64,000 nucleotides of DNA from NCBI RefSeq assembly GCF_900114535.1, contig NZ_FOTK01000014.1, positions 1 to 64,000 of the forward strand, given 5' to 3'. Below are positions 44,340 to 52,275 of this stretch, piece after piece. A program made the position numbers and the translations under genes. The notes beneath the pieces were generated by a model. It was given only the letters and a program-made list of their open reading frames with translations, did no database searches and was not told the origin of the DNA. Within the stretch, counting starts at the first letter, position 1. Each line of letters starts with the position of its first letter. The DNA is from Methylobacterium pseudosasicola. Lineage in GTDB: Bacteria; Pseudomonadota; Alphaproteobacteria; Rhizobiales; Beijerinckiaceae.

Positions 44340-45359
44340 ATGGCCGATCACGCGATCTTCGAACTCGGCGACTTCGTGCTCCAATGCGGCAAGACGCTGC
44401 GTGCGGCCAAGCTCGCCTACAAGACCTTCGGGACCCTGAGCCCCGCCAAGGACAACGCCATCGTCTACCCGACCTGGTATTCGGGCCAGCACACCGAGAA
44501 CGAATGGCTGATCGGCCCCGGCAAGGCCCTCGATCCGGACAAATACTTCATCATCATCCCGAATATGTTCGGCAATGGGCTTTCGTCCTCGCCGAGCAAC
44601 ACGCCGGCGCCGTGGAACGGCCCGCGCTTCCCCAACGTCACGGCCTACGACAACGTCCGCGCCCAGCACCGCCTCGTCACCGAGCATTTTGGGATCGAGA
44701 CACTCGTCCTCGTCACCGGCTGGTCGATGGGCGCGCTCCAGACCTACCACTGGGCGGCGATGTACCCCGACATGGTTCCGCGGATCCTGCCGTTTCAGGG
44801 CTCGGCCAAGTGCTCCCGGCACAATTACGTCTTCCTGGAAGGCGCCAAGGCGGCGCTCCAGGCCGACGCCGCCTGGGCGGAGGGCTGGTACACGAGCCCG
44901 CCGACCCGGGGCCTGCGCGCCTTCGGCCGGGTCTATGCGGGCTGGGGCCTGTCGCAGACCTTCTACCGGCTCGAGGCCGACATCACCCACATGGGCTACG
45001 CCTCCCTGGAGGACTTCCTCATCGGGTTCTGGGAGGGGCTGTTCTACGCGCGCGACGCCAACAACCTTCTCGCCATGCTGTGGACCTGGCAGCACGGCGA
45101 CATCAGCGCCAACGACACGTTCAAGGGCGATTTCAAGGCCGCGCTGGGCGCGATCCGCGCCAAGGCGATCCTGATGCCCGCCTCCACCGACCTGTACTTC
45201 CCGCCCGAGGACAACGCCATCGAGGCGGCCGCCATGCCGAACGCGGAGCTGCGCGTGATCGACACGTGGTGGGGCCATTTCGCCGGCGGCCCCGGCACCA
45301 GTCCGGACGACATCAAGATCCTCGACGACGCGCTGAAAGAGCTGCTCGCGAGCGGGTGA
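44340..45359 (+). CDS. Alpha/beta hydrolase, homoserine O-acyltransferase (MetX)-like
   Basis: A 339-residue alpha/beta-hydrolase. Catalytic residues are visible as Ser129 (GWSMGALQ), Asp284 (STDLYFPPED) and His313 (WGHFAGGPG). The core resembles MetX, but the acyl-CoA and homoserine contact segments are not recognisable, and the window holds no methionine genes. Its place between urtE and formamidase, 10 bases after the first, makes a hydrolase of an amide or ester nitrogen source more likely. The exact substrate is unknown. Confidence 0.75.
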   Translation: MADHAIFELGDFVLQCGKTLRAAKLAYKTFGTLSPAKDNAIVYPTWYSGQHTENEWLIGPGKALDPDKYFIIIPNMFGNGLSSSPSNTPAPWNGPRFPNVTAYDNVRAQHRLVTEHFGIETLVLVTGWSMGALQTYHWAAMYPDMVPRILPFQGSAKCSRHNYVFLEGAKAALQADAAWAEGWYTSPPTRGLRAFGRVYAGWGLSQTFYRLEADITHMGYASLEDFLIGFWEGLFYARDANNLLAMLWTWQHGDISANDTFKGDFKAALGAIRAKAILMPASTDLYFPPEDNAIEAAAMPNAELRVIDTWWGHFAGGPGTSPDDIKILDDALKELLASG

Positions 45360-45421
45360 GGTTCGCGCAACGGCGCGCGGATGGGGTCCGCCCCAAGGTT
45401 CTAGGGAGCTGGAGACAGAAC

Positions 45422-46651
45422 ATGCCCGAGACGCTGATCAAGGTCGATCTGACGCAATCGGCCTACGACAACGACATGGTGCACAACCGCTGGCACCCGG
45501 ACATCCCGATGGTCGCCACTGTGAAGCCAGGCGCCGACTTCATCGTCGAAACCTACGACTGGACCGGCGGCTTCATCAAGAACAACGATTCCGCCGACGA
45601 TGTGCGCGACATCGACCTGTCGATCGTCCACTTCCTGTCCGGTCCGATCGGCGTCGAGGGTGCCGAGCCGGGCGACCTGCTGGTGGTGGACCTGCTCGAC
45701 ATCGGCGCCAAGCCCGAGAGCCAGTGGGGCTTCAACGGCTTCTTCTCCAAGAAGAACGGCGGCGGCTTCCTCGACGAGCATTTTCCGCAGGCCCAAAAGT
45801 CGATCTGGGACTTCGAGGGGATGTTCACCAAGTCCCGCCACGTGCCGGGCGTGCGCTTCCCCGGCCTGATCCATCCCGGCCTGATCGGCTGCCTGCCCGA
45901 TCCGAAGATGCTGGAGACTTGGAACACCCGCGAGAAGGCGCTCTACGACACCAATCCCGAGCGCGTGCCGGCGCTCGCCACCCTGCCCTTCGGGCCGACC
46001 GCCCATATGGGCCGGCTGACGGGCGAGGCGAAGGACGCGGCCGCCGCCACGGGCGCCCGTACGGTCCCGCCCCGGGAGCATGGCGGCAATTGCGACATCA
46101 AGGATCTGTCGCGCGGCTCGAAGATCTACTTCCCGGTCTACGTCCCCGGGGCCGGGCTCTCGATGGGCGACCTGCATTTCAGCCAGGGCGATGGCGAGAT
46201 CACCTTCTGCGGCGCCATCGAGATGGCCGGCTGGGTCCATCTCAAGGTCGAGCTGATCAAGGACGGCATGGCGAAGTACGGGATCAAGAATCCGATCTTC
46301 AAGCCGTCGCCGATCACACCGAAATTCGACGACCACCTGATCTTCGAGGGTATCTCGGTCGATGAGCACGGCGGCCAGCATTACCTCGACGTTCACATCG
46401 CCTACCGGCAGGCCTGCCTCAACGCGATCGAATACCTGAAGAAGTTCGGCTATTCGGGCGCGCAGGCCTACTCGATCCTCGGCACAGCGCCGGTCCAGGG
46501 GCACATCTCGGGGGTGGTCGACATCCCGAACGCCTGCGCGACCCTGTGGATTCCCACCAAGATCTTCGAGTTCGACATCAATCCCGGCGCCGATGGGCCG
46601 ACCAAGTTTTTGGACGGCTCGATCCAGATGCCGCTCTCGCCGGACCTGTGA
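45422..46651 (+). CDS. fmdA: Formamidase (acetamidase/formamidase family)
   Basis: A 409-residue enzyme that hydrolyses formamide to formate and ammonia. WNFNGFF-like GFNGFFSKKNGGGFL, HPGLIGCLPDP, REHGGNCDIKDLSRGSKIYF and VPGAGLSMGDLHFSQGDGE are family signatures; the His and Asp residues in these segments form the metal-type active site of FmdA/AmdA. Length matches Methylophilus FmdA. AGGGAGCTGGAG precedes the start. It is in one operon with the transporter, so imported amides would be hydrolysed directly. Confidence 0.95.
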   Translation: MPETLIKVDLTQSAYDNDMVHNRWHPDIPMVATVKPGADFIVETYDWTGGFIKNNDSADDVRDIDLSIVHFLSGPIGVEGAEPGDLLVVDLLDIGAKPESQWGFNGFFSKKNGGGFLDEHFPQAQKSIWDFEGMFTKSRHVPGVRFPGLIHPGLIGCLPDPKMLETWNTREKALYDTNPERVPALATLPFGPTAHMGRLTGEAKDAAAATGARTVPPREHGGNCDIKDLSRGSKIYFPVYVPGAGLSMGDLHFSQGDGEITFCGAIEMAGWVHLKVELIKDGMAKYGIKNPIFKPSPITPKFDDHLIFEGISVDEHGGQHYLDVHIAYRQACLNAIEYLKKFGYSGAQAYSILGTAPVQGHISGVVDIPNACATLWIPTKIFEFDINPGADGPTKFLDGSIQMPLSPDL

Positions 46652-46690
46652 GGGTTCGTTTCCCTAGCGGTCGCGGCTGACGCGACAGGC

Positions 46691-46714
46691 CCCCTCTCCC
46701 GTGCGGGAGAGGGG
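46691..46714. repeat. Palindrome CCCCTCTCCC-GTGC-GGGAGAGGGG
   Basis: Perfect 10-base arms around a 4-base loop lie 39 bases after the fmdA stop. It could attenuate transcription into fmdB. The sequence also resembles the CCCTCCCCC repeats at 47100-47258. Confidence 0.65.
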
Positions 46715-46770
46715 ACCCGCGCCCTTCCAATAGCGTCCGCCTCGCTCTGATTTTCACCGGGAGCATCGTG

Positions 46771-47088
46771 ATGCCCGTCTACGATTACGCCTGCGCGGCC
46801 TGCGGGCCGTTCACCGCCATGCGGCCGATGGCGGAGTTCAAGGATCCGCAGGCCTGCCCGGATTGCGGGGAGGCCTGCCAGCGGGCCTTCCTCACCGCGC
46901 CGCGGATCTCCGGCATGGATGCCGAGCTCAAGGCCGCCCACGCCACCAACGAGCGCAGCCGCCACGCGCCGCGGCGCTCCTCGGGCCACGGGGCCGGCTG
47001 CGGCTGCTGCTCGCCGAAGAAGACGACCGCGGCCCCCGCCGCGGCCAAGAGTTTTCCGAGCGCACGGCCCTGGATGATCAGCCACTGA
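46771..47088 (+). CDS. fmdB: FmdB-type zinc-ribbon protein
   Basis: A 105-residue protein. The N-terminal zinc ribbon is MPVYDYACAACGPFTAMRPM ... CPDCGEACQRAF, with two CxxC pairs, as in FmdB, the proposed regulatory protein of Methylophilus amide genes. A second Cys motif, GCGCCSPKK, lies at residues 74-80, followed by an Ala-rich tail. It follows fmdA as in that species. The ATG at 46771 directly follows a GTG that would add one residue. Confidence 0.85.
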   Translation: MPVYDYACAACGPFTAMRPMAEFKDPQACPDCGEACQRAFLTAPRISGMDAELKAAHATNERSRHAPRRSSGHGAGCGCCSPKKTTAAPAAAKSFPSARPWMISH

Positions 47089-47099
47089 ACCGCCAACCA

Positions 47100-47258
47100 C
47101 CCTCCCCCCTCTGCGGGGGAGGGTGCCCCGCGCATGCGGGGCGGGAGAGGGGCAGCGCGACGATTCAGGATGTCACGCCCGGCACGCCCTTTCCGGACGC
47201 GGCGCTCCCCTCTCCCGACCCCCTCCGGGGGCCACCCTCCCCCGCAGAGGGGGGAGGG
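47100..47258. repeat. Large inverted repeat between fmdB and amiE
   Basis: CCCTCCCCCCTCTGCGGGGG begins at 47100, and its exact inverse ends at 47258 with CCCCCGCAGAGGGGGGAGGG; the arms are 26 bases and the spacer about 107. Smaller GC hairpins (GCCCCGCGCATGCGGGGC; CCCCTCTCCC) lie inside. It separates amiE from the upstream genes and could give amiE partly separate expression. Confidence 0.8.
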
Positions 47259-47301
47259 AAACGGCGCCTCGTGCGCCCTCGAAACAGGAGGAATCCACGC
47301 C

Positions 47302-48357
47302 ATGATGCACGGAGACATCTCGTCCAGCCAGGACAGCGTCGGCGTCGCCGTCGTCAACTACAAGATGCCGCGCCTCCATACCCGCGCCGAGGTGCTGGAG
47401 AACGCCAAGGCGATCGGCAAGATGATCATCGGCATGAAGACCGGCCTGCCCGGTCTCGACCTGGTGATTTTTCCCGAATACTCGACCCACGGCATCATGT
47501 ACGACGCCGCCGAGATGTACGACACCGCCTCCTCGGTGCCGGGCGCCGAGACCGAGGTGTTCGCCGCCGCCTGCCGGGAGGCCAAGGTCTGGGGCGTGTT
47601 CTCGCTGACCGGCGAGCGCCACGAGGAGCACCCCAACAAGGCGCCCTACAACACCCTGATCCTGATGAACGACCAGGGCGAGATCGTGCAGAAGTACCGC
47701 AAGATCATGCCCTGGACGCCGATCGAGGGCTGGTATCCGGGCGACCGCACCTACGTGTCGGACGGGCCGAAGGGGCTGAAGATCAGCCTGATCATCTGCG
47801 ACGATGGCAATTACCCGGAGATCTGGCGCGACTGCGCCATGCGGGGCGCCGAGCTGATCATCCGCTGCCAGGGCTACATGTACCCGGCCAAAGAACAGCA
47901 GATCGTCATCTCGAAGGCGATGGCGTTCGCCAACAATGTCTACGTGGCGGTGTCGAACGCCGCCGGATTCGACGGCGTCTACACCTATTTCGGCCATTCC
48001 GCGATCATCGGCTTCGACGGCCGGACGCTCGGCGAGTGTGGCGAGGAGGAGATGGGCATCCAGTACGCGGCCCTGTCGAAGTTCCTGATCCGGGATTTCC
48101 GTGCCCACGGCCAGTCGGAAAACCACCTCTTCAAGCTGCTGCACCGCGGCTACACGGGCATGATCAACTCGAAGGAGAACCGGCACGGGCTATCGGAATG
48201 CCCCTACGAGTTCTACCGCCGCTGGATCGAGGATCCCGACGGAACCCGCGACGCCGTTCGCGCCATTACCCGCCAGAGCGTCGGCACCGAGGAATGCCCG
48301 ATCGAGGGCATCCCGTTCGTCGGCAAGGGCCAGGGCGCGCCCGACCCGGTCCGCTGA
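47302..48357 (+). CDS. amiE: Aliphatic amidase
   Basis: A 351-residue nitrilase-superfamily enzyme that hydrolyses short amides such as acetamide and propionamide to the acid and ammonia. Catalytic residues fall at the same numbers as in Pseudomonas aeruginosa AmiE: Glu59 (VIFPEYS), Lys134 (QKYRKIMPW) and Cys166 ([13 protein letters not shown]). Length is also the same class. AmiE rather than AmiF is supported by [15 protein letters not shown] and [18 protein letters not shown] precedes the start. It follows the inverted repeat at 47100-47258. Confidence 0.96.
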   Translation: MMHGDISSSQDSVGVAVVNYKMPRLHTRAEVLENAKAIGKMIIGMKTGLPGLDLVIFPEYSTHGIMYDAAEMYDTASSVPGAETEVFAAACREAKVWGVFSLTGERHEEHPNKAPYNTLILMNDQGEIVQKYRKIMPWTPIEGWYPGDRTYVSDGPKGLKISLIICDDGNYPEIWRDCAMRGAELIIRCQGYMYPAKEQQIVISKAMAFANNVYVAVSNAAGFDGVYTYFGHSAIIGFDGRTLGECGEEEMGIQYAALSKFLIRDFRAHGQSENHLFKLLHRGYTGMINSKENRHGLSECPYEFYRRWIEDPDGTRDAVRAITRQSVGTEECPIEGIPFVGKGQGAPDPVR

Positions 48358-48414
48358 GATTACCCGGCCCGATCCCGCCCCCGGGGCCGGGCCGGCGCAA
48401 CGCCCAGGACACCC

Positions 48415-48984
48415 ATGGACACGACGCCCCTCGACCCGACCGCCTTCCGAAGCCCCGCCGTGCTGCTGTCGGGCCCAGTCGATTACGACATGTACAAGGA
48501 GTTCCGCCGCCAGTTCGCCGAGGCCGCGGAGCGCGACATCGTCGTGGTCGAGCTCTCGACGCTCGGCGGCGACCCGGAGGTCGCCCGGATGATGGGCGAG
48601 GACATCCGCTACCACAGCGAGATGAGCCCGGAGCGCCGCTTCGTTTTCCTCGGCAAGGCCGCGATCTACTCGGCCGGCACCACCTTCATGAGCTTCTTCG
48701 CCCGGCCGAACCGCTACCTGACACGGGGCACGCGGCTGATGATTCACGAGCGCAAGATGAACAAGCAGCTACAGGTCCAGGGCCCGCTGACCACCTGCAT
48801 CGCCGCCGTGAAGGCGACGCTGCACGAGATCGAATGCTCGATCGTGATCCAGAACGAGGGTTTTGCGAACCTCATCCAGGGCTCGGACGTGACCCTCGCC
48901 GAGGTTTTGGAGAAGGCGCCCGCGAATTGGTATCTCGAGGCGGAGGAAGCGCGGTCGCGGGGGCTGATCGAGGCGGTGATCTGA
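48415..48984 (+). CDS. ClpP-like protein downstream of amiE
   Basis: A 189-residue ClpP/crotonase-fold protein. LSTLGGDPEVARMMGEDI is the oxyanion-side Gly loop, Ser86 lies in IYSAGTTFM, and His111 in RLMIHERKM. Ser-to-His spacing is 25, the same as in E. coli ClpP (97 and 122). The third residue aligns to Asn171 (APANWYLEAEEA) where ClpP has Asp171. Cys residues occur at 128 and 141. No ClpX/ClpA partner is near. A self-assembling protease-like or non-proteolytic ClpP relative is possible. It follows amiE by 57 bases and is probably cotranscribed. Confidence 0.72.
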   Translation: MDTTPLDPTAFRSPAVLLSGPVDYDMYKEFRRQFAEAAERDIVVVELSTLGGDPEVARMMGEDIRYHSEMSPERRFVFLGKAAIYSAGTTFMSFFARPNRYLTRGTRLMIHERKMNKQLQVQGPLTTCIAAVKATLHEIECSIVIQNEGFANLIQGSDVTLAEVLEKAPANWYLEAEEARSRGLIEAVI

Positions 48985-49025
48985 ACGCGGTAAGCGAGCG
49001 GTAGACCCGTCGCTTCCTCGACCGC

Positions 49026-49121
49026 CCCCGTCATTGCGAGCGCAGCGAAGCAACCGAGGGGCGCCCCAGCTTCGAGGATCGCGCACTGCTCTGGGTGGCT
49101 TCGCTGCGCTCGCAATGACGG
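49026..49121. repeat. REP-like palindrome, family 1, copy B
   Basis: CCCCGTCATTGCGAGCGCAG then CGAAGCAACC at the left and GGCTTCGCTGCGCTCGCAAT then GACGG at the right match copy A at 13740-13838. It separates two convergent genes (the ClpP-like gene and the LysR gene) and may end transcription from both sides. Confidence 0.85.
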
Positions 49122-49128
49122 TCCAGGC

Positions 49129-50031
49129 TCAAAGGCGCCCCCCTTCGGATGCAAGCCGAAGCGCGAGGGTCTCCACGAAAAGGCGCGTCCGCACCGGCGT
49201 ACCGACGGTTGCAGGCCAGACCGCCTGGACCGGAATGGGCGGCGGTTCGAAGGCCGATAGGACGACGTTGAGGCGAGCCTGATCAAGATCCTCTTGGATC
49301 TGCCAGAGGGGAGCCAGGCCGAGACCCACCCCCGCGACCACCGCCGCGTTGGCGGAGGCGGCGTCGTTGCACCGGAAGGCACCGCGCACCGGAACGCGCG
49401 CGGCCGTGCCGTCGATCGTCAGAGGCCAGGCATCGCTTTCCGGTCCGAAGGTTCGCACCACACAATCATGATCGGCTAGGTCTTCGGGCGCCTGCGGCAG
49501 CCCGCGGCGGGCGAGATAGGCCGGCGACGCGACCACGACCCGCCGAAGCCGCGCCAGCGGACGCATCTTCAGATGGGGCGGGCCGGGCTCGCCGATCCGG
49601 ATCGCCAGATCGAGCCTGTCCTCGACGAGATCGGCGATCGCGTCGGACAGGACGAGTTCGATCTCGACCTGGGGATGGCGGGCCAGGAACGCCGACGCGG
49701 CCGGGACGACGTGCTTGGGTGCGAACAGGACCGAGGCGCCGATCCGCAACGTCCCGGCGACCCGGGCGCTCTCGCGTCCGATCTCCGCGCGAGCGAGTTC
49801 GATCTCGGCCAGCGCCGCCTTCACCCGGGCGTGGAAGGCGAGGCCGGCGGGCGTCGGCTGGAGCCGACGCGTCGTACGGCGGATCAGTTCGACTCCGAAT
49901 TCCTGCTCCAACGTGGACAGCGCGCGGCTGATCGATTGCAGCGAGACATCGAGGTGCCGGGCGGCCGCGGTCAGGCTGCCGCGATCGATGATCTCGATGA
50001 AGGCTCGGTAGCGCTCCAGGCTCGCCATCAT
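49129..50031 (-). CDS. LysR-family transcription regulator
   Basis: A 300-residue regulator. The N-terminal HTH is RGSLTAAARHLDVSLQSISR followed by ALSTLEQEFGVELIRRTTRR, and the effector domain occupies residues 90-295. It is divergently transcribed from an MFS exporter gene, the usual arrangement for a LysR regulator and its target. An imperfect inverted repeat lies in the 106-base gap. Starts at 50028 and 50037 (GTG) are also possible. Confidence 0.9.
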   Translation of the reverse strand: MMASLERYRAFIEIIDRGSLTAAARHLDVSLQSISRALSTLEQEFGVELIRRTTRRLQPTPAGLAFHARVKAALAEIELARAEIGRESARVAGTLRIGASVLFAPKHVVPAASAFLARHPQVEIELVLSDAIADLVEDRLDLAIRIGEPGPPHLKMRPLARLRRVVVASPAYLARRGLPQAPEDLADHDCVVRTFGPESDAWPLTIDGTAARVPVRGAFRCNDAASANAAVVAGVGLGLAPLWQIQEDLDQARLNVVLSAFEPPPIPVQAVWPATVGTPVRTRLFVETLALRLASEGGRL

Positions 50032-50050
50032 TCTCACGCTTCGCGCAACA

Positions 50051-50095
50051 AATTCTTCTCAGGCACGATGATTGTCGCTGTTCGGCGAGAGAATT
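50051..50095. promoter_or_regulatory. LysR-type operator candidate
   Basis: AATTCTTCTC (50051-50060) is a one-gap inverse of GAGAGAATT (50087-50095). It lies between the divergent LysR and MFS genes. The arms are farther apart than a standard T-N11-A box, so only the context supports it. Confidence 0.35.
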
Positions 50096-50137
50096 AGCCT
50101 TCTGAGCCTACCCCACAACAGACGATGGACCTCCGCG

Positions 50138-51373
50138 ATGACGACGTCCGTGCCCGCCGACGCGATGGCCGCTCCTGAACCTGCACGACTATCGCGGGGA
50201 TTGACTCTGCTGTTCTCCGTCGCCGCGGGCGTGATCGTCCTGAGCCTCTACGCATCGCAGCCACTCGCGGGGATCATCGGCCCATCGCTCGGCCTCGGGA
50301 CGACCGAGACCGGACTCGTCACGACGATCACGTTGCTGGGCTATGCGGGCGGGCTGTTTCTCGTCGTGCCGCTGACCGATCTGGTCGAGAACCGCGCCTT
50401 GATCACGCGGACGCTCGGTGCCGCTGTAATCGCACTGGCCGGTGCCGCCGCGGCGCCGTCGGCACCGCTCTTCCTCGTGGCCTCATTCCTCGTCGGCGTG
50501 ACCGCGAGCGCAATCCAGATGCTGGTGCCCACTGCCGCCGCCCTGGCGCCGGTTACCGAGCGCGGACGTGTCGTCGGGACTGTGATGAGCGGCCTGATGC
50601 TCGGGATCCTGCTGTCGCGCCCGGCCGCAAGCCTCGTCGCCGAATATGCGGGCTGGCGCTGGTTCTACGGCATCCTGGCCGCGCTCGTCGCTCTGCTGAC
50701 GATCGTCCTCGGTCAAGTCGTGCCCGAGCGGCGACCGGCCCAGGTAGCGTCCTATCCTCGGCTCATCGCATCGCTGCTTGCCCTGCTCAGGCGGGAGCCG
50801 GTGCTTCGGCGGCGCGCCGCCTCACAGGGCTTGTGCATGGGCGCCTTCGGCGTGTTCTGGACCTCCGTGGCCTTGCGCTTGGCCGAGCCGCCGTTCAACC
50901 TGAGCCAGACCGGTATCGCCCTCTTCGCCCTGGCGGGGGCAGCCGGCGCCGTGGTGGCACCCGTCGCCGGCCGTGCCGGTGACAGAGGTCTGACGCGCCC
51001 CGCCACGATCCTGGCGCATCTCGCGATTCTCGGCGCCATGGCTCTGGCGGCCTGCGGCGGCGCGGAACCGACAGCGATCATGCCCGCCCCGCTCGCCCTC
51101 GGAGCCATGGTGCTCGCGGCCGTTCTGCTCGATCTCGGCGTCATCGGCGATCAGACGCTCGGCCGGCGGGCGATCAACATGCTCCAGCCGGAAGCCAGAG
51201 GCCGGCTCAATGGGCTGTTCACCGGCCTGTTCTTCCTCGGTGCGGCTTTGGGATCGGGCCTTTCGGGCCTCGCCTGGGTCCAGGCCGGATGGGCCGGTGT
51301 TTGCGCGGTCGGCGCTCTCTTCGGTGCCGCCGCCCTGGTTCTATCCCTCAGCGACCGCCATCCGTCGGCCTGA
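50138..51373 (+). CDS. MFS transporter, probably drug/metabolite exporter
   Basis: A 411-residue major-facilitator protein with 12 predicted helices. The Asp in LVVPLTDLVENRALI occupies the loop 2-3 motif A position in weakened form, and the 12-helix drug:H+ antiporter style is supported by GVTASAIQMLVPTAAALAP. Substrate is unknown. The start at 50138 follows a leader after the shared promoter region; a frame upstream to 50072 is non-coding. Confidence 0.88.
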   Translation: MTTSVPADAMAAPEPARLSRGLTLLFSVAAGVIVLSLYASQPLAGIIGPSLGLGTTETGLVTTITLLGYAGGLFLVVPLTDLVENRALITRTLGAAVIALAGAAAAPSAPLFLVASFLVGVTASAIQMLVPTAAALAPVTERGRVVGTVMSGLMLGILLSRPAASLVAEYAGWRWFYGILAALVALLTIVLGQVVPERRPAQVASYPRLIASLLALLRREPVLRRRAASQGLCMGAFGVFWTSVALRLAEPPFNLSQTGIALFALAGAAGAVVAPVAGRAGDRGLTRPATILAHLAILGAMALAACGGAEPTAIMPAPLALGAMVLAAVLLDLGVIGDQTLGRRAINMLQPEARGRLNGLFTGLFFLGAALGSGLSGLAWVQAGWAGVCAVGALFGAAALVLSLSDRHPSA

Positions 51374-51409
51374 TGCGACCGCGGATGGCGGTCGCCGGTC
51401 CGTTCGGCT

Positions 51410-52255
51410 TCACCCCTCCGGGTAGTCCGCCCCCAGGCTCGTCTCGCGCCACGCCTCGATCTCGGCGAGGCGCTGCTTCAGCCGGCTCGTAACCGCCTCG
51501 TAGCCCCAAGCGCCGAGCACGAGGTGGCGCGGCGGTTCGTCGATCTCGGTCACCCGGATCATCGCCTCGCCGGCGCGGACCGGATCGCCGGCCTGGGTAC
51601 CGCTCTTCTCCGCCGTGGCCTTGAGGCGGGCGCCCGCGGTCTCGGCGTAGTCGGGAATCGTGCTGGGCGTCTGGATCAGGGAGCGACCGGCCCAGTCGGT
51701 GCGGAACGGCCCCGGCTCGATGCAGGTGACCTTGATGCCGAGCGGCCCGGCTTCGGCAGCAAGCGCGTCGGAGAAACCCTCGACGGCGTGCTTGGTGGCG
51801 GCGTAGTAGCCCGAGCCCGGGAAGCCGACGAAGCCGGCCACCGAGGTGATGTTGAGGATATGCCCGGCGCGCTGCGCCCGCATGGTTGGCAGCACCGCCC
51901 GGGTCAGGGCGAACAGGCCGAACACGTTGGCGTCGAACTGGGCGCGGATCTTGTCGTCCTCGCCCTCCTCGATGGAGGATTGGTAGCCGTAGCCGGCATT
52001 GTTCACCAGCACGTCGATCCGCCCGAATTTTTGGGTCGTCTCGGTGACCGCCTGGGCGATCTGGCTCGCCTCGGTGACATCCAGCGAGAGCGCCAGGACT
52101 CGATCGGCCGCGCCATCCGCCAAGTCGGCGACCTTGGCCCGGTCGCGGGCGGTCACCACCGCGCGCCAGCCGCGGGCAATGACCAGCTTGGCAAGCTCCC
52201 GGCCGAAGCCGGTGGAGCAGCCGGTGATGAACCAGACCGGTTGGGTGTTGGGCAT
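51410..52255 (-). CDS. Short-chain dehydrogenase/reductase
   Basis: A 281-residue classical SDR. FITGCSTGFGRELAKLV is the nucleotide loop, VLVNNAGYG the NNAG motif, and Ser138 with Tyr151-xxx-Lys155 (SGYYAATKHAV) the catalytic set. The longer C-terminal region is typical of the oxidoreductases annotated as ketoreductase-like. The substrate is unknown. The di-heme cytochrome gene lies 20 bases upstream on the same strand and may be cotranscribed. Confidence 0.88.
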   Translation of the reverse strand: MPNTQPVWFITGCSTGFGRELAKLVIARGWRAVVTARDRAKVADLADGAADRVLALSLDVTEASQIAQAVTETTQKFGRIDVLVNNAGYGYQSSIEEGEDDKIRAQFDANVFGLFALTRAVLPTMRAQRAGHILNITSVAGFVGFPGSGYYAATKHAVEGFSDALAAEAGPLGIKVTCIEPGPFRTDWAGRSLIQTPSTIPDYAETAGARLKATAEKSGTQAGDPVRAGEAMIRVTEIDEPPRHLVLGAWGYEAVTSRLKQRLAEIEAWRETSLGADYPEG

Positions 52256-52275
52256 GGTGAGTCGTTCCGTCGTGA

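Noticed and set aside
44384..45421. Upstream extension of the formamidase frame through the hydrolase gene
   Set aside because: The FmdA family starts near MPETLIKVDL, and the extension is an out-of-frame reading of the hydrolase.
47100..47258. Repeat cluster considered as a CRISPR array
   Set aside because: It is a single inverted pair with GC hairpins, not direct repeats with regular spacers. No cas gene is present.
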